The notes under the pieces: generated by a model | What the model was told of the DNA's origin: nothing | Database searches by the model: none | The model's input: the letters and a program-made list of their open reading frames with translations, nothing else | In this document: one piece after another, positions 26,880 to 35,547 of the stretch | Numbering within the stretch: the first letter of the stretch is position 1 | How the letters are laid out: each line of letters begins with the position of its first letter | Translations under genes and position numbers: made by a program | Source: Candidatus Mycolicibacterium alkanivorans | Lineage (GTDB): Bacteria; Actinomycetota; Actinomycetes; Mycobacteriales; Mycobacteriaceae | Reading direction: 5' to 3' | DNA: 64,000 nt | Assembly: GCF_022760805.1 (NCBI RefSeq) | Contig: NZ_JAIVFL010000001.1 | Coordinates: 992,001-1,056,000, forward strand

Positions 26880-27926
26880 GTGGAGCTTCCCGTGATGCCG
26901 CCGGTGGAACCGATGCTCGCGAAAGCGGCGACGAGCGTGCCCGGCGAGGCCGGTGTGTGGTCGTACGAACCGAAGTGGGACGGGTTCCGGGCGCTGGTGT
27001 TCCGCGACGGCGACGACGTGGTGGTGCAGTCGCGCAACCGCAAGGAACTGGGCCGGTACTTCCCGGAACTCATCGAGGCGGTGCGCGAGGAAGTCGCACC
27101 CCGCTGCGTTCTCGACGGCGAGGTGGTGGTCCCCCGCGACGTCGAGGGCCGTGTCCGGCTGGATTGGGACTCGCTGTCGCAGCGCATTCACCCCGCCGCG
27201 AGCAGGGTGCGGATGCTGGCCGAACAGACCCCGGCGCACTTCATCGGCTTCGATGCGCTGGCCACCGGCGACCGCTCGCTGATGGGCGAGCCGTTCCGAA
27301 TCCGTCGTGACGCCCTGGCCGAGGCTGTCGGCGGCAGGAAGTGGTGCCACGTCACCCGCACCACCGACGATCCGGAGCAGGGTGCCCGCTGGCTCACCAC
27401 CTTCGAGGGCGCCGGGCTCGACGGGGTGATCGCCAAGCGGCTCGACGGCGCCTACGTGCCTGGCAAGCGCGAGATGGTGAAGGTCAAACACGCCCGCGAT
27501 GCCGACTGTGTGGCCATCGGATACCGGATCCACAAGAGCGGCGAAGGGGTGGGCTCCATCCTGCTGGGTCTGTACCGCGACGACGGCGAGCTTCAAATGG
27601 TCGGCGGCGCAGCATCATTCACCGTCAGGGACCGGATCAGACTGCTCACTGAGCTCGAGCCTCTGCGCAAGGGCGACGACGTGGTTTACGACGGTGAGCC
27701 GAGCCGGTGGAATTCGGCGGCCGACAAGCGCTGGATCCCGATCCGCCCGGAGAAGGTCGCCGAGGTGGCCTACGACCAGATGGAGGGTAACGCCGGCTGG
27801 CAACGCTTCCGGCACACCGTGCGGTTCGTGCGCTGGCGGCCCGACCGCGACCCGGCCAGCTGCACCTTCGACCAGCTCGACGTCCCGCTGAACTACGACC
27901 TGTACGACGTGCTGGAGACGCGCTGA
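26880..27926 (+). CDS. ligC: ATP-dependent DNA ligase LigC
   Basis: The 348-residue ligase has the nucleotidyl-transfer motif I EPKWDGFRA with AMP-accepting K32, motif III IGFDAL, motif IV GLDGVIAKR, motif V MVKVKHAR and an OB-fold C-terminal domain. LigC works in NHEJ-related or excision repair and is not essential in mycobacteria. The start is GTG 26880; ATG at 26895 is an alternative. The stop shares one base with the primase start, matching M. tuberculosis Rv3731/Rv3730c (from memory). Confidence 0.94.
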   Translation: MELPVMPPVEPMLAKAATSVPGEAGVWSYEPKWDGFRALVFRDGDDVVVQSRNRKELGRYFPELIEAVREEVAPRCVLDGEVVVPRDVEGRVRLDWDSLSQRIHPAASRVRMLAEQTPAHFIGFDALATGDRSLMGEPFRIRRDALAEAVGGRKWCHVTRTTDDPEQGARWLTTFEGAGLDGVIAKRLDGAYVPGKREMVKVKHARDADCVAIGYRIHKSGEGVGSILLGLYRDDGELQMVGGAASFTVRDRIRLLTELEPLRKGDDVVYDGEPSRWNSAADKRWIPIRPEKVAEVAYDQMEGNAGWQRFRHTVRFVRWRPDRDPASCTFDQLDVPLNYDLYDVLETR

Positions 27927-28966
27927 TGGCAACCAAGGCAGAAGAACTCGACGTCGACGGTGTCGCGGTCCGGTTCACCAATCCGGACAAGGTGTACTTT
28001 CCCAAACTCGGGTCCAACGGCACCAAGGGCAAGGTCGTGGAGTACTACCGAACGGTCGGGGGCGGCTCGTTGCTCACCGCGCTGCGCGACCGGCCGACCC
28101 ATCTGCAGCGCTTTCCCGATGGCGTCGAGGGCGAGGAGATCTACCAGAAGCGGGTGCCAGAGAAGCATCCCGACTATCTGCACACCTGCCGGGTGACGTT
28201 TCCCTCTGGGCGTACGGCCGACGCGCTGATGGTCACCCACCCCTCGGCGATCGTGTGGGCCGCGCAGATGGGGACCATCACCTTTCACCCGTGGCAGGTC
28301 CGCTGCCCCGACACCGACCACCCCGACGAGTTGCGGGTGGACCTTGACCCGCAGCCCGGTACCGGTTTCGCGCAGGCGCGCGCCGTCGCCGTCGACATTC
28401 TCAAACCGTTGCTCGACGAGCTCGGGTTGGTGGGGTATCCCAAGACCTCCGGCGGCCGCGGCGTGCATGTGTTCCTGCGCATCCGCACCGACTGGGACTT
28501 CACTGCCGTGCGCCGCGCCGGGATTGCGTTGGCTCGCGAGATCGAAAGGCGCGCACCCGAATTGGTGACGACGTCGTGGTGGAAGGAGGAACGCGGGCGG
28601 CGGCTGTTCATCGACTACAACCAGAATGCGCGGGACCGGACCTTCGCTGCGGCGTACTCGGTGCGCGCCACCCCCATCGCGACGGTGTCGACGCCGCTGA
28701 CCTGGGAGGAACTGGGCACCGCCGATCCTGACGACTACACCATCGCCACGGTGCCTGCTCTGGTTGCCGAGCGGGGCGATCCGATGGCGGGACTGGATTC
28801 GGTGGCGCAGTCGATCGAGTCGCTGCTGGCGATGGCGGACGCCGACGCGGAGCGCGGTCTCGGTGACCTGCCCTACCCGCCGAACTATCCGAAGATGCCG
28901 GGCGAACCGAAACGGGTCCAGCCAAGCCGCGATACCGATTTGAAGGCGCGAGACCGCAAGGGCTGA
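27926..28966 (+). CDS. primC: LigD-like primase-polymerase (PrimC, archaeo-eukaryotic primase family)
   Basis: The 346-residue stand-alone polymerase is related to the LigD polymerase domain. The metal-binding DxD is D139-L-D141 in RVDLDPQPG, followed by KTSGGRGVHV and, later, LFIDYNQN with the third acidic residue. It can add ribonucleotides to gapped or broken DNA. Its ATG overlaps the ligC stop by one base, so ligase and polymerase are made together as a short-gap repair pair. Confidence 0.92.
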   Translation: MATKAEELDVDGVAVRFTNPDKVYFPKLGSNGTKGKVVEYYRTVGGGSLLTALRDRPTHLQRFPDGVEGEEIYQKRVPEKHPDYLHTCRVTFPSGRTADALMVTHPSAIVWAAQMGTITFHPWQVRCPDTDHPDELRVDLDPQPGTGFAQARAVAVDILKPLLDELGLVGYPKTSGGRGVHVFLRIRTDWDFTAVRRAGIALAREIERRAPELVTTSWWKEERGRRLFIDYNQNARDRTFAAAYSVRATPIATVSTPLTWEELGTADPDDYTIATVPALVAERGDPMAGLDSVAQSIESLLAMADADAERGLGDLPYPPNYPKMPGEPKRVQPSRDTDLKARDRKG

Positions 28967-28980
28967 CGGCCCTTCATCTG

Positions 28981-31878
28981 CTACTCGTGTGCCGACAAGG
29001 CCACGTTGTCGGTGTTTTCGGTTGCAGGTCGTGGTTTGCGGAAGTGATTGTCGCCGCGCGGGTAGACGACCTGCGGCCACCAGAACCACCGACCCAGGAG
29101 CGCCGCGATTGACGGCATCAGCAGCGAGCGCACGATGAAGGTGTCGACCAGTAGTCCGATCGCGATGGTGCAACCCATCTGTGCGAGCACGATCAGCTTG
29201 CTGCCCATCATCCCCGCCATCGTGGCCGCGAAGACCAGGCCGGCCGAGGTCACGACACTGCCGGTACCCGCCATCGAGCGGATGATGCCCGTCTTGAGTC
29301 CGGCGTGGATCTCGTCCTTGAACCGCGACACCAGCAGCAGGTTGTAGTCCGATCCCACCGCCAACAGGATGATGACCGACATCAGCATGACCAGCCACTG
29401 CACTTGCTTGCCGAACAGGTCCTGCCAGAGCAGCACCGAGATGCCGAACGAAGCGGCGATCGAACTGGACGCGGTGGTGACGATGACCAGTGCGGCCACC
29501 ACGCTTCGGGTCAGGATCAGCATGATCAAGAAGATCAGCGTCAATGACGACACAACGGCGATCATCAGGTCGTACCGGGCTCCATCGGACATGTCCTTGT
29601 AGGTTGCCGCGACCCCGCCCAGGTAGATCTTGGCGTTCGAGAGCGAGGTCATCTTCAAGGCCTCCTGGGCGGCCTTGCGTTCGGCGTCGACCCGGGCGAT
29701 GCCTTCCACGGTTGCGGGATCGCTCTGGTGGGTGATGAACATGCGGGCGGCCTTGCCGTCCGGCGAAAGGAACATCTCCAGACCGCGCTTGAAGTCGGGG
29801 TTCTGGAAGGCTTCCGGCGGCAAGAAGAAGAGATCATCGTTCTTGGCCTGGTCGAAGCTCTCACCCATCGCCAGTGCGGTGTCGTTGGTCGCTTGCATCT
29901 GGTCGAGCAAGGCCTTCTGCGAGTTGTACGACGCCAGCGCCAGGTCCCGGCTGACCTTCATCGACGCGATCGTCTGGGGCAGCAGTGCGGTCAGCTGCGG
30001 AGCGAGGTTAGCCAGTTGGTCGGTGTTGCCCTGCACCGCCGCCGTCTGATCGGTCAATTTGTCGATCCCGTCCAGAGAGTCGAAGACGGACCGTATCGCG
30101 GCGCACATGGGGATGTCGAAACAGTGCGGTTCCCAGTAGAAGTAGTTGCGCATGGGCCGGAACTGGTCATCGAAGTTCGCGATGGTGTCTCGCAGCTCTT
30201 TGGTGGTTTCGAGCAGGGCCTGGGATTTGGCTGCCGAGTCCAGGGTGAGCTGGGTCTGCTTGAGGGCGAGTTGGTACTGCTTTTCCAAGATGTCGATCGA
30301 AACGTTCATCGAATCAACGGTTTTGAGCTGGTTGTCCAACTGATCCCGCTGGAACGGCAGGTTCATGTTGCTGGTCTGACCCGCCACGCTCGTCTGGAAC
30401 GGAATCGAGCTGTGCTGGATCGGAATACCCAGCGGCCGGGTGATGCTCTGCACCATCGCAATGCCCTCGGTGTGCATGACGTTGCTGGCAATCTTGTTCA
30501 GCACCAGCATGTCGGCGGGATTGCGCATGTCATGGTCGGCCTCGACCATCAGGATGTCGGGATTCATCCTGGCCTGGGAGAAATGGCGGTCGGCAGCGGC
30601 GAAGGCGATGTTGGTCGGGGCATCCGCCGGTAAGTAGTAGCGGTCGTTGTAGGCAGGTTTGTATCCCGGAAGGGCGAGGACGCCGATCAGCACCACGAAC
30701 AAGCTCGCCACCAGAATAGGCGCTGGCCAGCGAACCACGGCGATTCCGACCCGTCGCCAAAACCGGCTCCGGGGAGGCCGTTTGGACTCGAACAACCCGA
30801 CCCTGCTGCCGAGGAACAAGATCGCTGGGCCAAGCGTCACCGAAATCGCCACTACCACGATCATCCCGATCGCCACGGGCGCGCCCATGGTGGTGAAATA
30901 GGGCAGCCGGGCAAAACTCAGGCAGTACGTCGCCCCGGCGATCGTCAGGCCCGATCCTATGATGACAGGGGCGACGGACCGGAACGTGGTGTAGTAGGCC
31001 GTATCCCGGTCCTCACCCATGCCGCGGGCTTCGCGATACCGACCGAAAAGGAAGATGCCGTAGTCGGTGGCGGCCGCGATCGCCAGCATGGTCAGGATGT
31101 TCCCGGCGAATGTCGTGAGCCCGAACACGTCATGGCTGGCGAGCACCGACACCACTCCGCGCGCGGTCAGCAACTGCAGGAACGTCATGAAGAGCTGGAT
31201 CAGCGTGGTAACGATCGAGCGATAAACCACCAGCAACATGGCGGCGATCCCGATGAGGGTGAAAAGCGTGATCTGCATGAGGCTGGCGTTGCCGATGACG
31301 TGCGTATCGTTGGTGAGCGCTGCCGGGCCAGCGACGTGGGCCTGGACCCCCGGCGGAGCAGGGGTGTCCGCGATGACCTTACGGACGGCCTGCACGCCTT
31401 CGTTGGCCAAAGTCTGGCCCTGCTCGCCGGCGAGGTTCAGCATCACGTACGACGCCTTGCCGTCAGCGCTCTGAGCTCCGGCCGCGGTCAACGTATCGGC
31501 CCAGAAGTCCTGGATGTGCTGGATATGCTCGGGATCCTGGCGCAGCTTGCGAATGATCTCGTCGTAATACGCGTGGGCGTCCGGTCCAAGGGGCCGCTGG
31601 CCCTCGACCACGATCATCACCGTGCTGTTGGAATCGAACTCCTTGAAGTTGGCGCCCATCCTCTTCATGGCGATCATCGACGGCGCATCGGCCGGAGCCA
31701 TCGGAGCCGAATGCAGCTCACCGACCACTTCGAGTTGCGGCGCGATCACATTGACCAGCACTGCGATGCCGACCCAGAACAGGACGATCGGCAGCGCAAG
31801 GATGCGTAGACCGTGGGCGAGGAACGGCCGTCTGGGTTGGGCGACGGTGGGCTCGGCCGGCGGCATCGTGCGGGTCAT
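28981..31878 (-). CDS. mmpL: MmpL-family RND transporter
   Basis: The 965-residue inner-membrane exporter has two copies of a 6-TM RND module, each with a large extracytoplasmic loop. The first starts after about residue 23; TM4-type helices include AIAAATDYGIFLFGRYREA and ILLAVGSDYNLLLVSRFKDE, whose D-Y pairs are the proton-relay residues. A long coiled-coil loop lies in the second half (about residues 520-680). Size and partner MmpS place it with MmpL4/MmpL5-like siderophore, lipid or drug exporters. Its start overlaps the mmpS stop by four bases. Confidence 0.94.
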   Translation of the reverse strand: MTRTMPPAEPTVAQPRRPFLAHGLRILALPIVLFWVGIAVLVNVIAPQLEVVGELHSAPMAPADAPSMIAMKRMGANFKEFDSNSTVMIVVEGQRPLGPDAHAYYDEIIRKLRQDPEHIQHIQDFWADTLTAAGAQSADGKASYVMLNLAGEQGQTLANEGVQAVRKVIADTPAPPGVQAHVAGPAALTNDTHVIGNASLMQITLFTLIGIAAMLLVVYRSIVTTLIQLFMTFLQLLTARGVVSVLASHDVFGLTTFAGNILTMLAIAAATDYGIFLFGRYREARGMGEDRDTAYYTTFRSVAPVIIGSGLTIAGATYCLSFARLPYFTTMGAPVAIGMIVVVAISVTLGPAILFLGSRVGLFESKRPPRSRFWRRVGIAVVRWPAPILVASLFVVLIGVLALPGYKPAYNDRYYLPADAPTNIAFAAADRHFSQARMNPDILMVEADHDMRNPADMLVLNKIASNVMHTEGIAMVQSITRPLGIPIQHSSIPFQTSVAGQTSNMNLPFQRDQLDNQLKTVDSMNVSIDILEKQYQLALKQTQLTLDSAAKSQALLETTKELRDTIANFDDQFRPMRNYFYWEPHCFDIPMCAAIRSVFDSLDGIDKLTDQTAAVQGNTDQLANLAPQLTALLPQTIASMKVSRDLALASYNSQKALLDQMQATNDTALAMGESFDQAKNDDLFFLPPEAFQNPDFKRGLEMFLSPDGKAARMFITHQSDPATVEGIARVDAERKAAQEALKMTSLSNAKIYLGGVAATYKDMSDGARYDLMIAVVSSLTLIFLIMLILTRSVVAALVIVTTASSSIAASFGISVLLWQDLFGKQVQWLVMLMSVIILLAVGSDYNLLLVSRFKDEIHAGLKTGIIRSMAGTGSVVTSAGLVFAATMAGMMGSKLIVLAQMGCTIAIGLLVDTFIVRSLLMPSIAALLGRWFWWPQVVYPRGDNHFRKPRPATENTDNVALSAHE

Positions 31879-32318
31879 GCGGACTTCACCAGGCAGTACG
31901 TCTGGGCGTTGATGCCCTCGGCAGATCGCTCCTCAAGGACAGTCCCATTCACGGTGACGCGGCATCCAATCTGGTCACCATCGGTCCGCGCCATGAGACT
32001 GGCGCTGACCGACGGCAACAACGTCGACAAGGTGATCGACCACGGCAGAGGCACCGTGATCACGTGCACGTTGGCATCCGGGTCGAAGTAGCCGATCTGG
32101 GCATTGGTGCCCGATGCGCCGAAAACGTCGTAGACCACGACCTTCGGATTGAACTGGACGATCTCGACACCGGAACCGGCACCGGCGTTGGGGTCCTGGG
32201 AAGCGAACATCCGGTGCAGGCGCGAAACGACCAAACCCGAGACTGCCAGCACAACCACCAGAACCACCGGGATCCACACTCTTTTCAAGAGACGACCCAC
32301 CACCGGACCAGCCCTCAC
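31875..32318 (-). CDS. mmpS: MmpS-family membrane protein
   Basis: The 147-residue partner of the MmpL transporter has one N-terminal membrane span (about residues 14-32, VWIPVVLVVVLAVSGLVV) and then a beta-sandwich domain with VEIVQFNPKVVVYDVFG and IGYFDPDANVHVI, the MmpS4/5 pattern. A Cys pair near the end could form a disulfide. It is coupled to mmpL by an ATGA overlap and follows the MarR gene by 58 bases. Confidence 0.93.
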   Translation of the reverse strand: MRAGPVVGRLLKRVWIPVVLVVVLAVSGLVVSRLHRMFASQDPNAGAGSGVEIVQFNPKVVVYDVFGASGTNAQIGYFDPDANVHVITVPLPWSITLSTLLPSVSASLMARTDGDQIGCRVTVNGTVLEERSAEGINAQTYCLVKSA

Positions 32319-32376
32319 CCGACCGCCCTCCGCCGATCAACCGGTCGTGTCACGACCGCCGCCGCCACCACCGCAG

Positions 32377-32895
32377 CTAAGCCTGGCAACGTGTGCCCAC
32401 CTTCTCGGCCACGTCCGGGTCCGCCACAACACTGTCCGGTGGACAGTCAGCGTTCGCGGCGAGCCGACACACGATTGGATCGGCGACCCGCGCCGAAAGC
32501 CATAACGTGTTTTGCTCCACCGAAGTCAGCGTTGCAAGCAACGCCGCGAGGCGTTCTCGACGGAGTCGCTTCCGATCATCGAGCAGCCTCTTCCCATGCG
32601 TGGTGATGCCGATCAGGGTGGCGCGTCCATCATCAGGGTCGGCAAGCCTGCCGACTAGGTCCTGGCGCTCCAGCCTCTGGATCAGCTGCGTCATCGACGG
32701 CTGGCTGACTCCCTCTTTGGCGGCCAGCACTGTGAGCCGGATGGGCCCTTCACGGCACACCCTGTTCAACGCATACGCTGCGGAGGCGCTCAAGTCGGCG
32801 CGGTCGGTCAGAAACCGCGCCGTCAGATCCATGGCGTGATCGAGCAACTCGCCGATGCAGTCGCTGGCGTCGTCATCCAGCTGCCTCTTTGCCAC
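32377..32895 (-). CDS. MarR-family transcriptional regulator
   Basis: The 172-residue protein has a winged-helix core with LTVLAAKEGVSQPSMTQLIQRLERQDLVGRLADPDDGRATLIGIT, the MarR recognition helix and wing. It starts at GTG 32895. A promoter with perfect spacing ends seven bases before that GTG, so the transcript is probably leaderless. It is the first gene of a marR-mmpS-mmpL operon and very likely controls it, as MmpR5 (Rv0678) does for mmpS5-mmpL5, although that gene is divergent in M. tuberculosis. The ligand is unknown. Confidence 0.9.
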   Translation of the reverse strand: MAKRQLDDDASDCIGELLDHAMDLTARFLTDRADLSASAAYALNRVCREGPIRLTVLAAKEGVSQPSMTQLIQRLERQDLVGRLADPDDGRATLIGITTHGKRLLDDRKRLRRERLAALLATLTSVEQNTLWLSARVADPIVCRLAANADCPPDSVVADPDVAEKVGTRCQA

Positions 32896-32901
32896 GCCTA
32901 A

Positions 32902-32930
32902 GCTATATCACGCCCACTATGTAGTGGCAA
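32902..32930 (-). promoter_or_regulatory. Promoter with overlapping palindrome for marR-mmpS-mmpL
   Basis: On the minus strand TTGCCA (32930-32925), a 17-base spacer and TATAGC (32907-32902) form a near-consensus sigma-A promoter whose start would fall on the GTG of marR. The inverted repeat CCACTA-TG-TAGTGG (32914-32927) covers the -35 edge and spacer, a good place for MarR autorepression. Confidence 0.65.
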
Positions 32931-32997
32931 TCAGGAGCAGGCCGAATCCACGGTCTGACGGAGTCAGCGCCGCGACGACCTTGCACCCGGATAGGTC

Positions 32998-33240
32998 GTG
33001 ACGGAAACCATTGCAGCCGAGGCGACCCCGCGACCGCGATCACCGATGCAGTACGGAGAGGCCCCGCGGGAGGAACAGCACTTCGCGAGACGGGTCGCCG
33101 ACCTCAACACCCGACCTGAGGCGCTGCGGTCACGCAAGCGTCGTTTGGTCGAGTTGTATTTACTCGCCTATATGCCGATCGCTGTGATTGCCGAGTCGCC
33201 GTACGTTCGAGGCGGTCGACCTCTCGGGTATCCGGGTTGA
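32998..33240 (+). CDS. Short open frame, possibly a gene fragment
   Basis: The 80-residue frame begins at a GTG. It is polar at first, then QHFARRVADLNTRPEALRSR and a hydrophobic stretch RRLVELYLLAYMPIAVIAES, and it stops soon after. Codon use is gene-like in the first two thirds. It could be the start of a truncated membrane protein or a real small protein. No family is recognised. It is divergent from marR. Confidence 0.35.
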   Translation: MTETIAAEATPRPRSPMQYGEAPREEQHFARRVADLNTRPEALRSRKRRLVELYLLAYMPIAVIAESPYVRGGRPLGYPG

Positions 33241-33609
33241 CCCGGCGGCCGGCTGGCAAATCCGCCAGTGACGTCGGTCCCGCGTCGTGCGGCGCGTGGT
33301 ATGAGACCCCGCTGGTGCGGACCAATAATCGGCGAGAGGGTAGCGAGGGCCATTGCGACCGTTGTGTTTTCAATAAGAATTTGTTAGCAGTCGCCCAGCG
33401 GCACAGGGGAACAGCTGCCTCCGAGGTGGCTCGTCGACCTGCGAGAACACTGGAAGCGGCCGAATGCTGGGTGGGATGACGGGTTGCGGAGGCAATTTCT
33501 CCGTCTGATTTTTGACGCGTCGGCAACCGATCCTCAAGTGGGTGTGATAGACACGCAGCAAACTCAGGGAAGTCTCAGGTGCGGAGACGCGCCGCACTTA
33601 GGGGGAGAG
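33241..33609. other. Intergenic stretch before the PecA-like gene
   Basis: No gene is seen. It contains a locally AT-rich patch (about 33360-33390, including TTTTCAATAAGAATTTG) that stands out in this GC-rich DNA and may hold the promoter of the secreted protease gene. GGGGGAGAG directly precedes the ATG at 33610. Confidence 0.4.
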
Positions 33610-35409
33610 ATGGCGCAGAGAACCAGGAAAGTCGGCGACAGCACCGGACGACGCCGCGGCGGGCGCCGCATCCAGCCGTTTGCCTGGCTCGGTGCCAGCG
33701 CCATGACGCTCGGCCTCGGGGCCGCGATGGCCAGCGGAACCGCGATCGCCCACGCGGACGACGCATCCAACTCCGGTGCCTCGGGCATCGGGCACAGCCG
33801 GTCGGCGGACACCGACTCGGCGTCCTCGCCCAGGTCTGCGCGGGCGGCCAAGCGCCCCGCCGCGGCCACTGCCGCGGCACCCGTCGCGGGTAAGCGCACG
33901 CTGTCGCTGCGGACACCTCAGCTTCGGTCGACGTCAGACAACGGAAGCGACACCGGCGCACCCACGGCGACGGCCGCGAGCGCCCGCCAGTCGGTCGCGC
34001 GCACAGTCGCCGTCTCGGTCCCGACTGCGGCGGTCAGCACGGCCTCGTCGGCCGGTTCTGCGTCCGTCACCCAACACTCCACCGCAGCCGCGTTACCACC
34101 GTTGCCGCCGGATGCCACGCCCCCATTTGGGCCCTACGCGCCCTCGACGCCGACCGTTCCCCCCTACGCGCACGTTCAGCAGGCATACAGCGATATCGCC
34201 ACCGCGCAGAGCGCTCTCAACGCGGCGACCTGGGGGACCGGCAATATCCTCGGCGGACTGGCGGCGGTCGCACCGCAGGTGCTGTTGTCGGCGGCGTCGT
34301 TCGAACTGTCGGCCTGGGAAGGCTCAAACCCGGGCGCGCAGGGATTCTTCGCCAACACCGCAGGCATCCCGATCATCCATCAGATCGCCCAGGTGACCCT
34401 GGTGGGAACGATGCTGCTGCCGGCGACGTCGCAGTTCTCGCTCAACGTGGCGAACTTCCTGCTGCCCGTGGTGGGATTGTTCGGGGCGTCGATCGCCCCG
34501 GCGCAGACGGCGCTCAGTGGAGCCCAGAGCAATGGCCAGGTCTACGCCGTGGTGCCGGTCCGGATGTACAACACCACCGAGCCGCTGGTCAACGTCGCGG
34601 TCAACGGCGGAAGCAGCGTGCCCGTTCTGGTCGACACCGGCTCCTCAGGCCTGGTGATCGACGCCAAGAACGCAGGCAACCTTGACCCCAACAACAAAAT
34701 CGCGACGAATCAGTCAGGTGCCTATAGCGGTGGGTTCAAATACACCTACGACACGTACAAGAACACAACAGTCGATTTCGGTAATGGAGTTGTGTCCGAC
34801 CCCGACACCACCACAGTGAACGTTGTCACCTCAGCGACGTACGGCGGTAATCCTTCTACGCTCGAAGAGTATCTCCGGGGCGCTGGAGCTGTCGGTGTCC
34901 TCGGCATCGGAGCGAACACCTACGGTCCGGGTCCCAGTATTCCGACGACGTCACTACCCGGTGAGCTGAGCGACGGTGTTCTGCTCTACCAGAACTTCTG
35001 GCCGTTCGGGCTCGGCGGCTTCATGGTCTTCGGCCCGAACGCATTGCCGGCCAGGGCGACGCTAACCGGCACACCGATCACTCCGTTGCAGGTGTCGATC
35101 AACGGTGGCACCAAGAAGGACGTCATGGCACTGGTCGACTCCGGCGGCGTGTACGGGACCATGCCGTCGGACATCGTGACCCCCGACGGAAGCTACGTCC
35201 CGGCGGGCACCAACATCGCGGTGTACGCCCCGGACGGCACCTTCCTCTACTCATTCACCACCGGTAGCGCCCCGTACGCCCCGTCGAGCGTCGGCCCCAG
35301 CACCACGGACTACATGAACACCGGCTACTACGCCTACCAGCAGGGGCCGGTCTACATCGACTACACCGGCAACAACGGTTCCGGCTACACGGTCTTCGAC
35401 TACTCCTGA
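33610..35409 (+). CDS. Secreted PecA-like aspartic protease without a PE domain
   Basis: The 599-residue protein has a long signal peptide (twin-basic N-terminus, then FAWLGASAMTLGLGAAMASG, cleavage near AIAHA at about residue 48), a 150-residue Ala/Ser/Thr/Pro-rich linker and a C-terminal pepsin-like domain of the PE_PGRS C-terminal (PecA) type. Two active-site loops are visible: VDTGSSGL with D342 and VDSGGVYG with D510. PecA-type proteases cleave surface PE-lipases. Here a Sec signal replaces the PE domain. The ATG at 33610 has a strong ribosome-binding site. Confidence 0.82.
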   Translation: MAQRTRKVGDSTGRRRGGRRIQPFAWLGASAMTLGLGAAMASGTAIAHADDASNSGASGIGHSRSADTDSASSPRSARAAKRPAAATAAAPVAGKRTLSLRTPQLRSTSDNGSDTGAPTATAASARQSVARTVAVSVPTAAVSTASSAGSASVTQHSTAAALPPLPPDATPPFGPYAPSTPTVPPYAHVQQAYSDIATAQSALNAATWGTGNILGGLAAVAPQVLLSAASFELSAWEGSNPGAQGFFANTAGIPIIHQIAQVTLVGTMLLPATSQFSLNVANFLLPVVGLFGASIAPAQTALSGAQSNGQVYAVVPVRMYNTTEPLVNVAVNGGSSVPVLVDTGSSGLVIDAKNAGNLDPNNKIATNQSGAYSGGFKYTYDTYKNTTVDFGNGVVSDPDTTTVNVVTSATYGGNPSTLEEYLRGAGAVGVLGIGANTYGPGPSIPTTSLPGELSDGVLLYQNFWPFGLGGFMVFGPNALPARATLTGTPITPLQVSINGGTKKDVMALVDSGGVYGTMPSDIVTPDGSYVPAGTNIAVYAPDGTFLYSFTTGSAPYAPSSVGPSTTDYMNTGYYAYQQGPVYIDYTGNNGSGYTVFDYS

Positions 35410-35547
35410 ACCCAGGAGGTACCTGCGAGTCCGCGCCTGGTTGTTGCCAACCAAAGCGGTCCGTTACCGACGATTTTGATAATTGCCGGTCGCGGCACTT
35501 CGATTCCGGCTACCCTCCGCTCAGGTGGGTGGGCTCCAGGAGGAACA

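Noticed and set aside
27893..29398. A 501-codon minus-strand frame across the primase and mmpL ends
   Set aside because: It overlaps two well-supported genes, has no recognisable domain and has the composition of an antisense frame.
33610..34140. PE domain at the start of the PecA-like protein
   Set aside because: The N-terminus is a basic signal peptide with an AHA-type cleavage site; no PE helix pair or YxxxD/E motif is seen.
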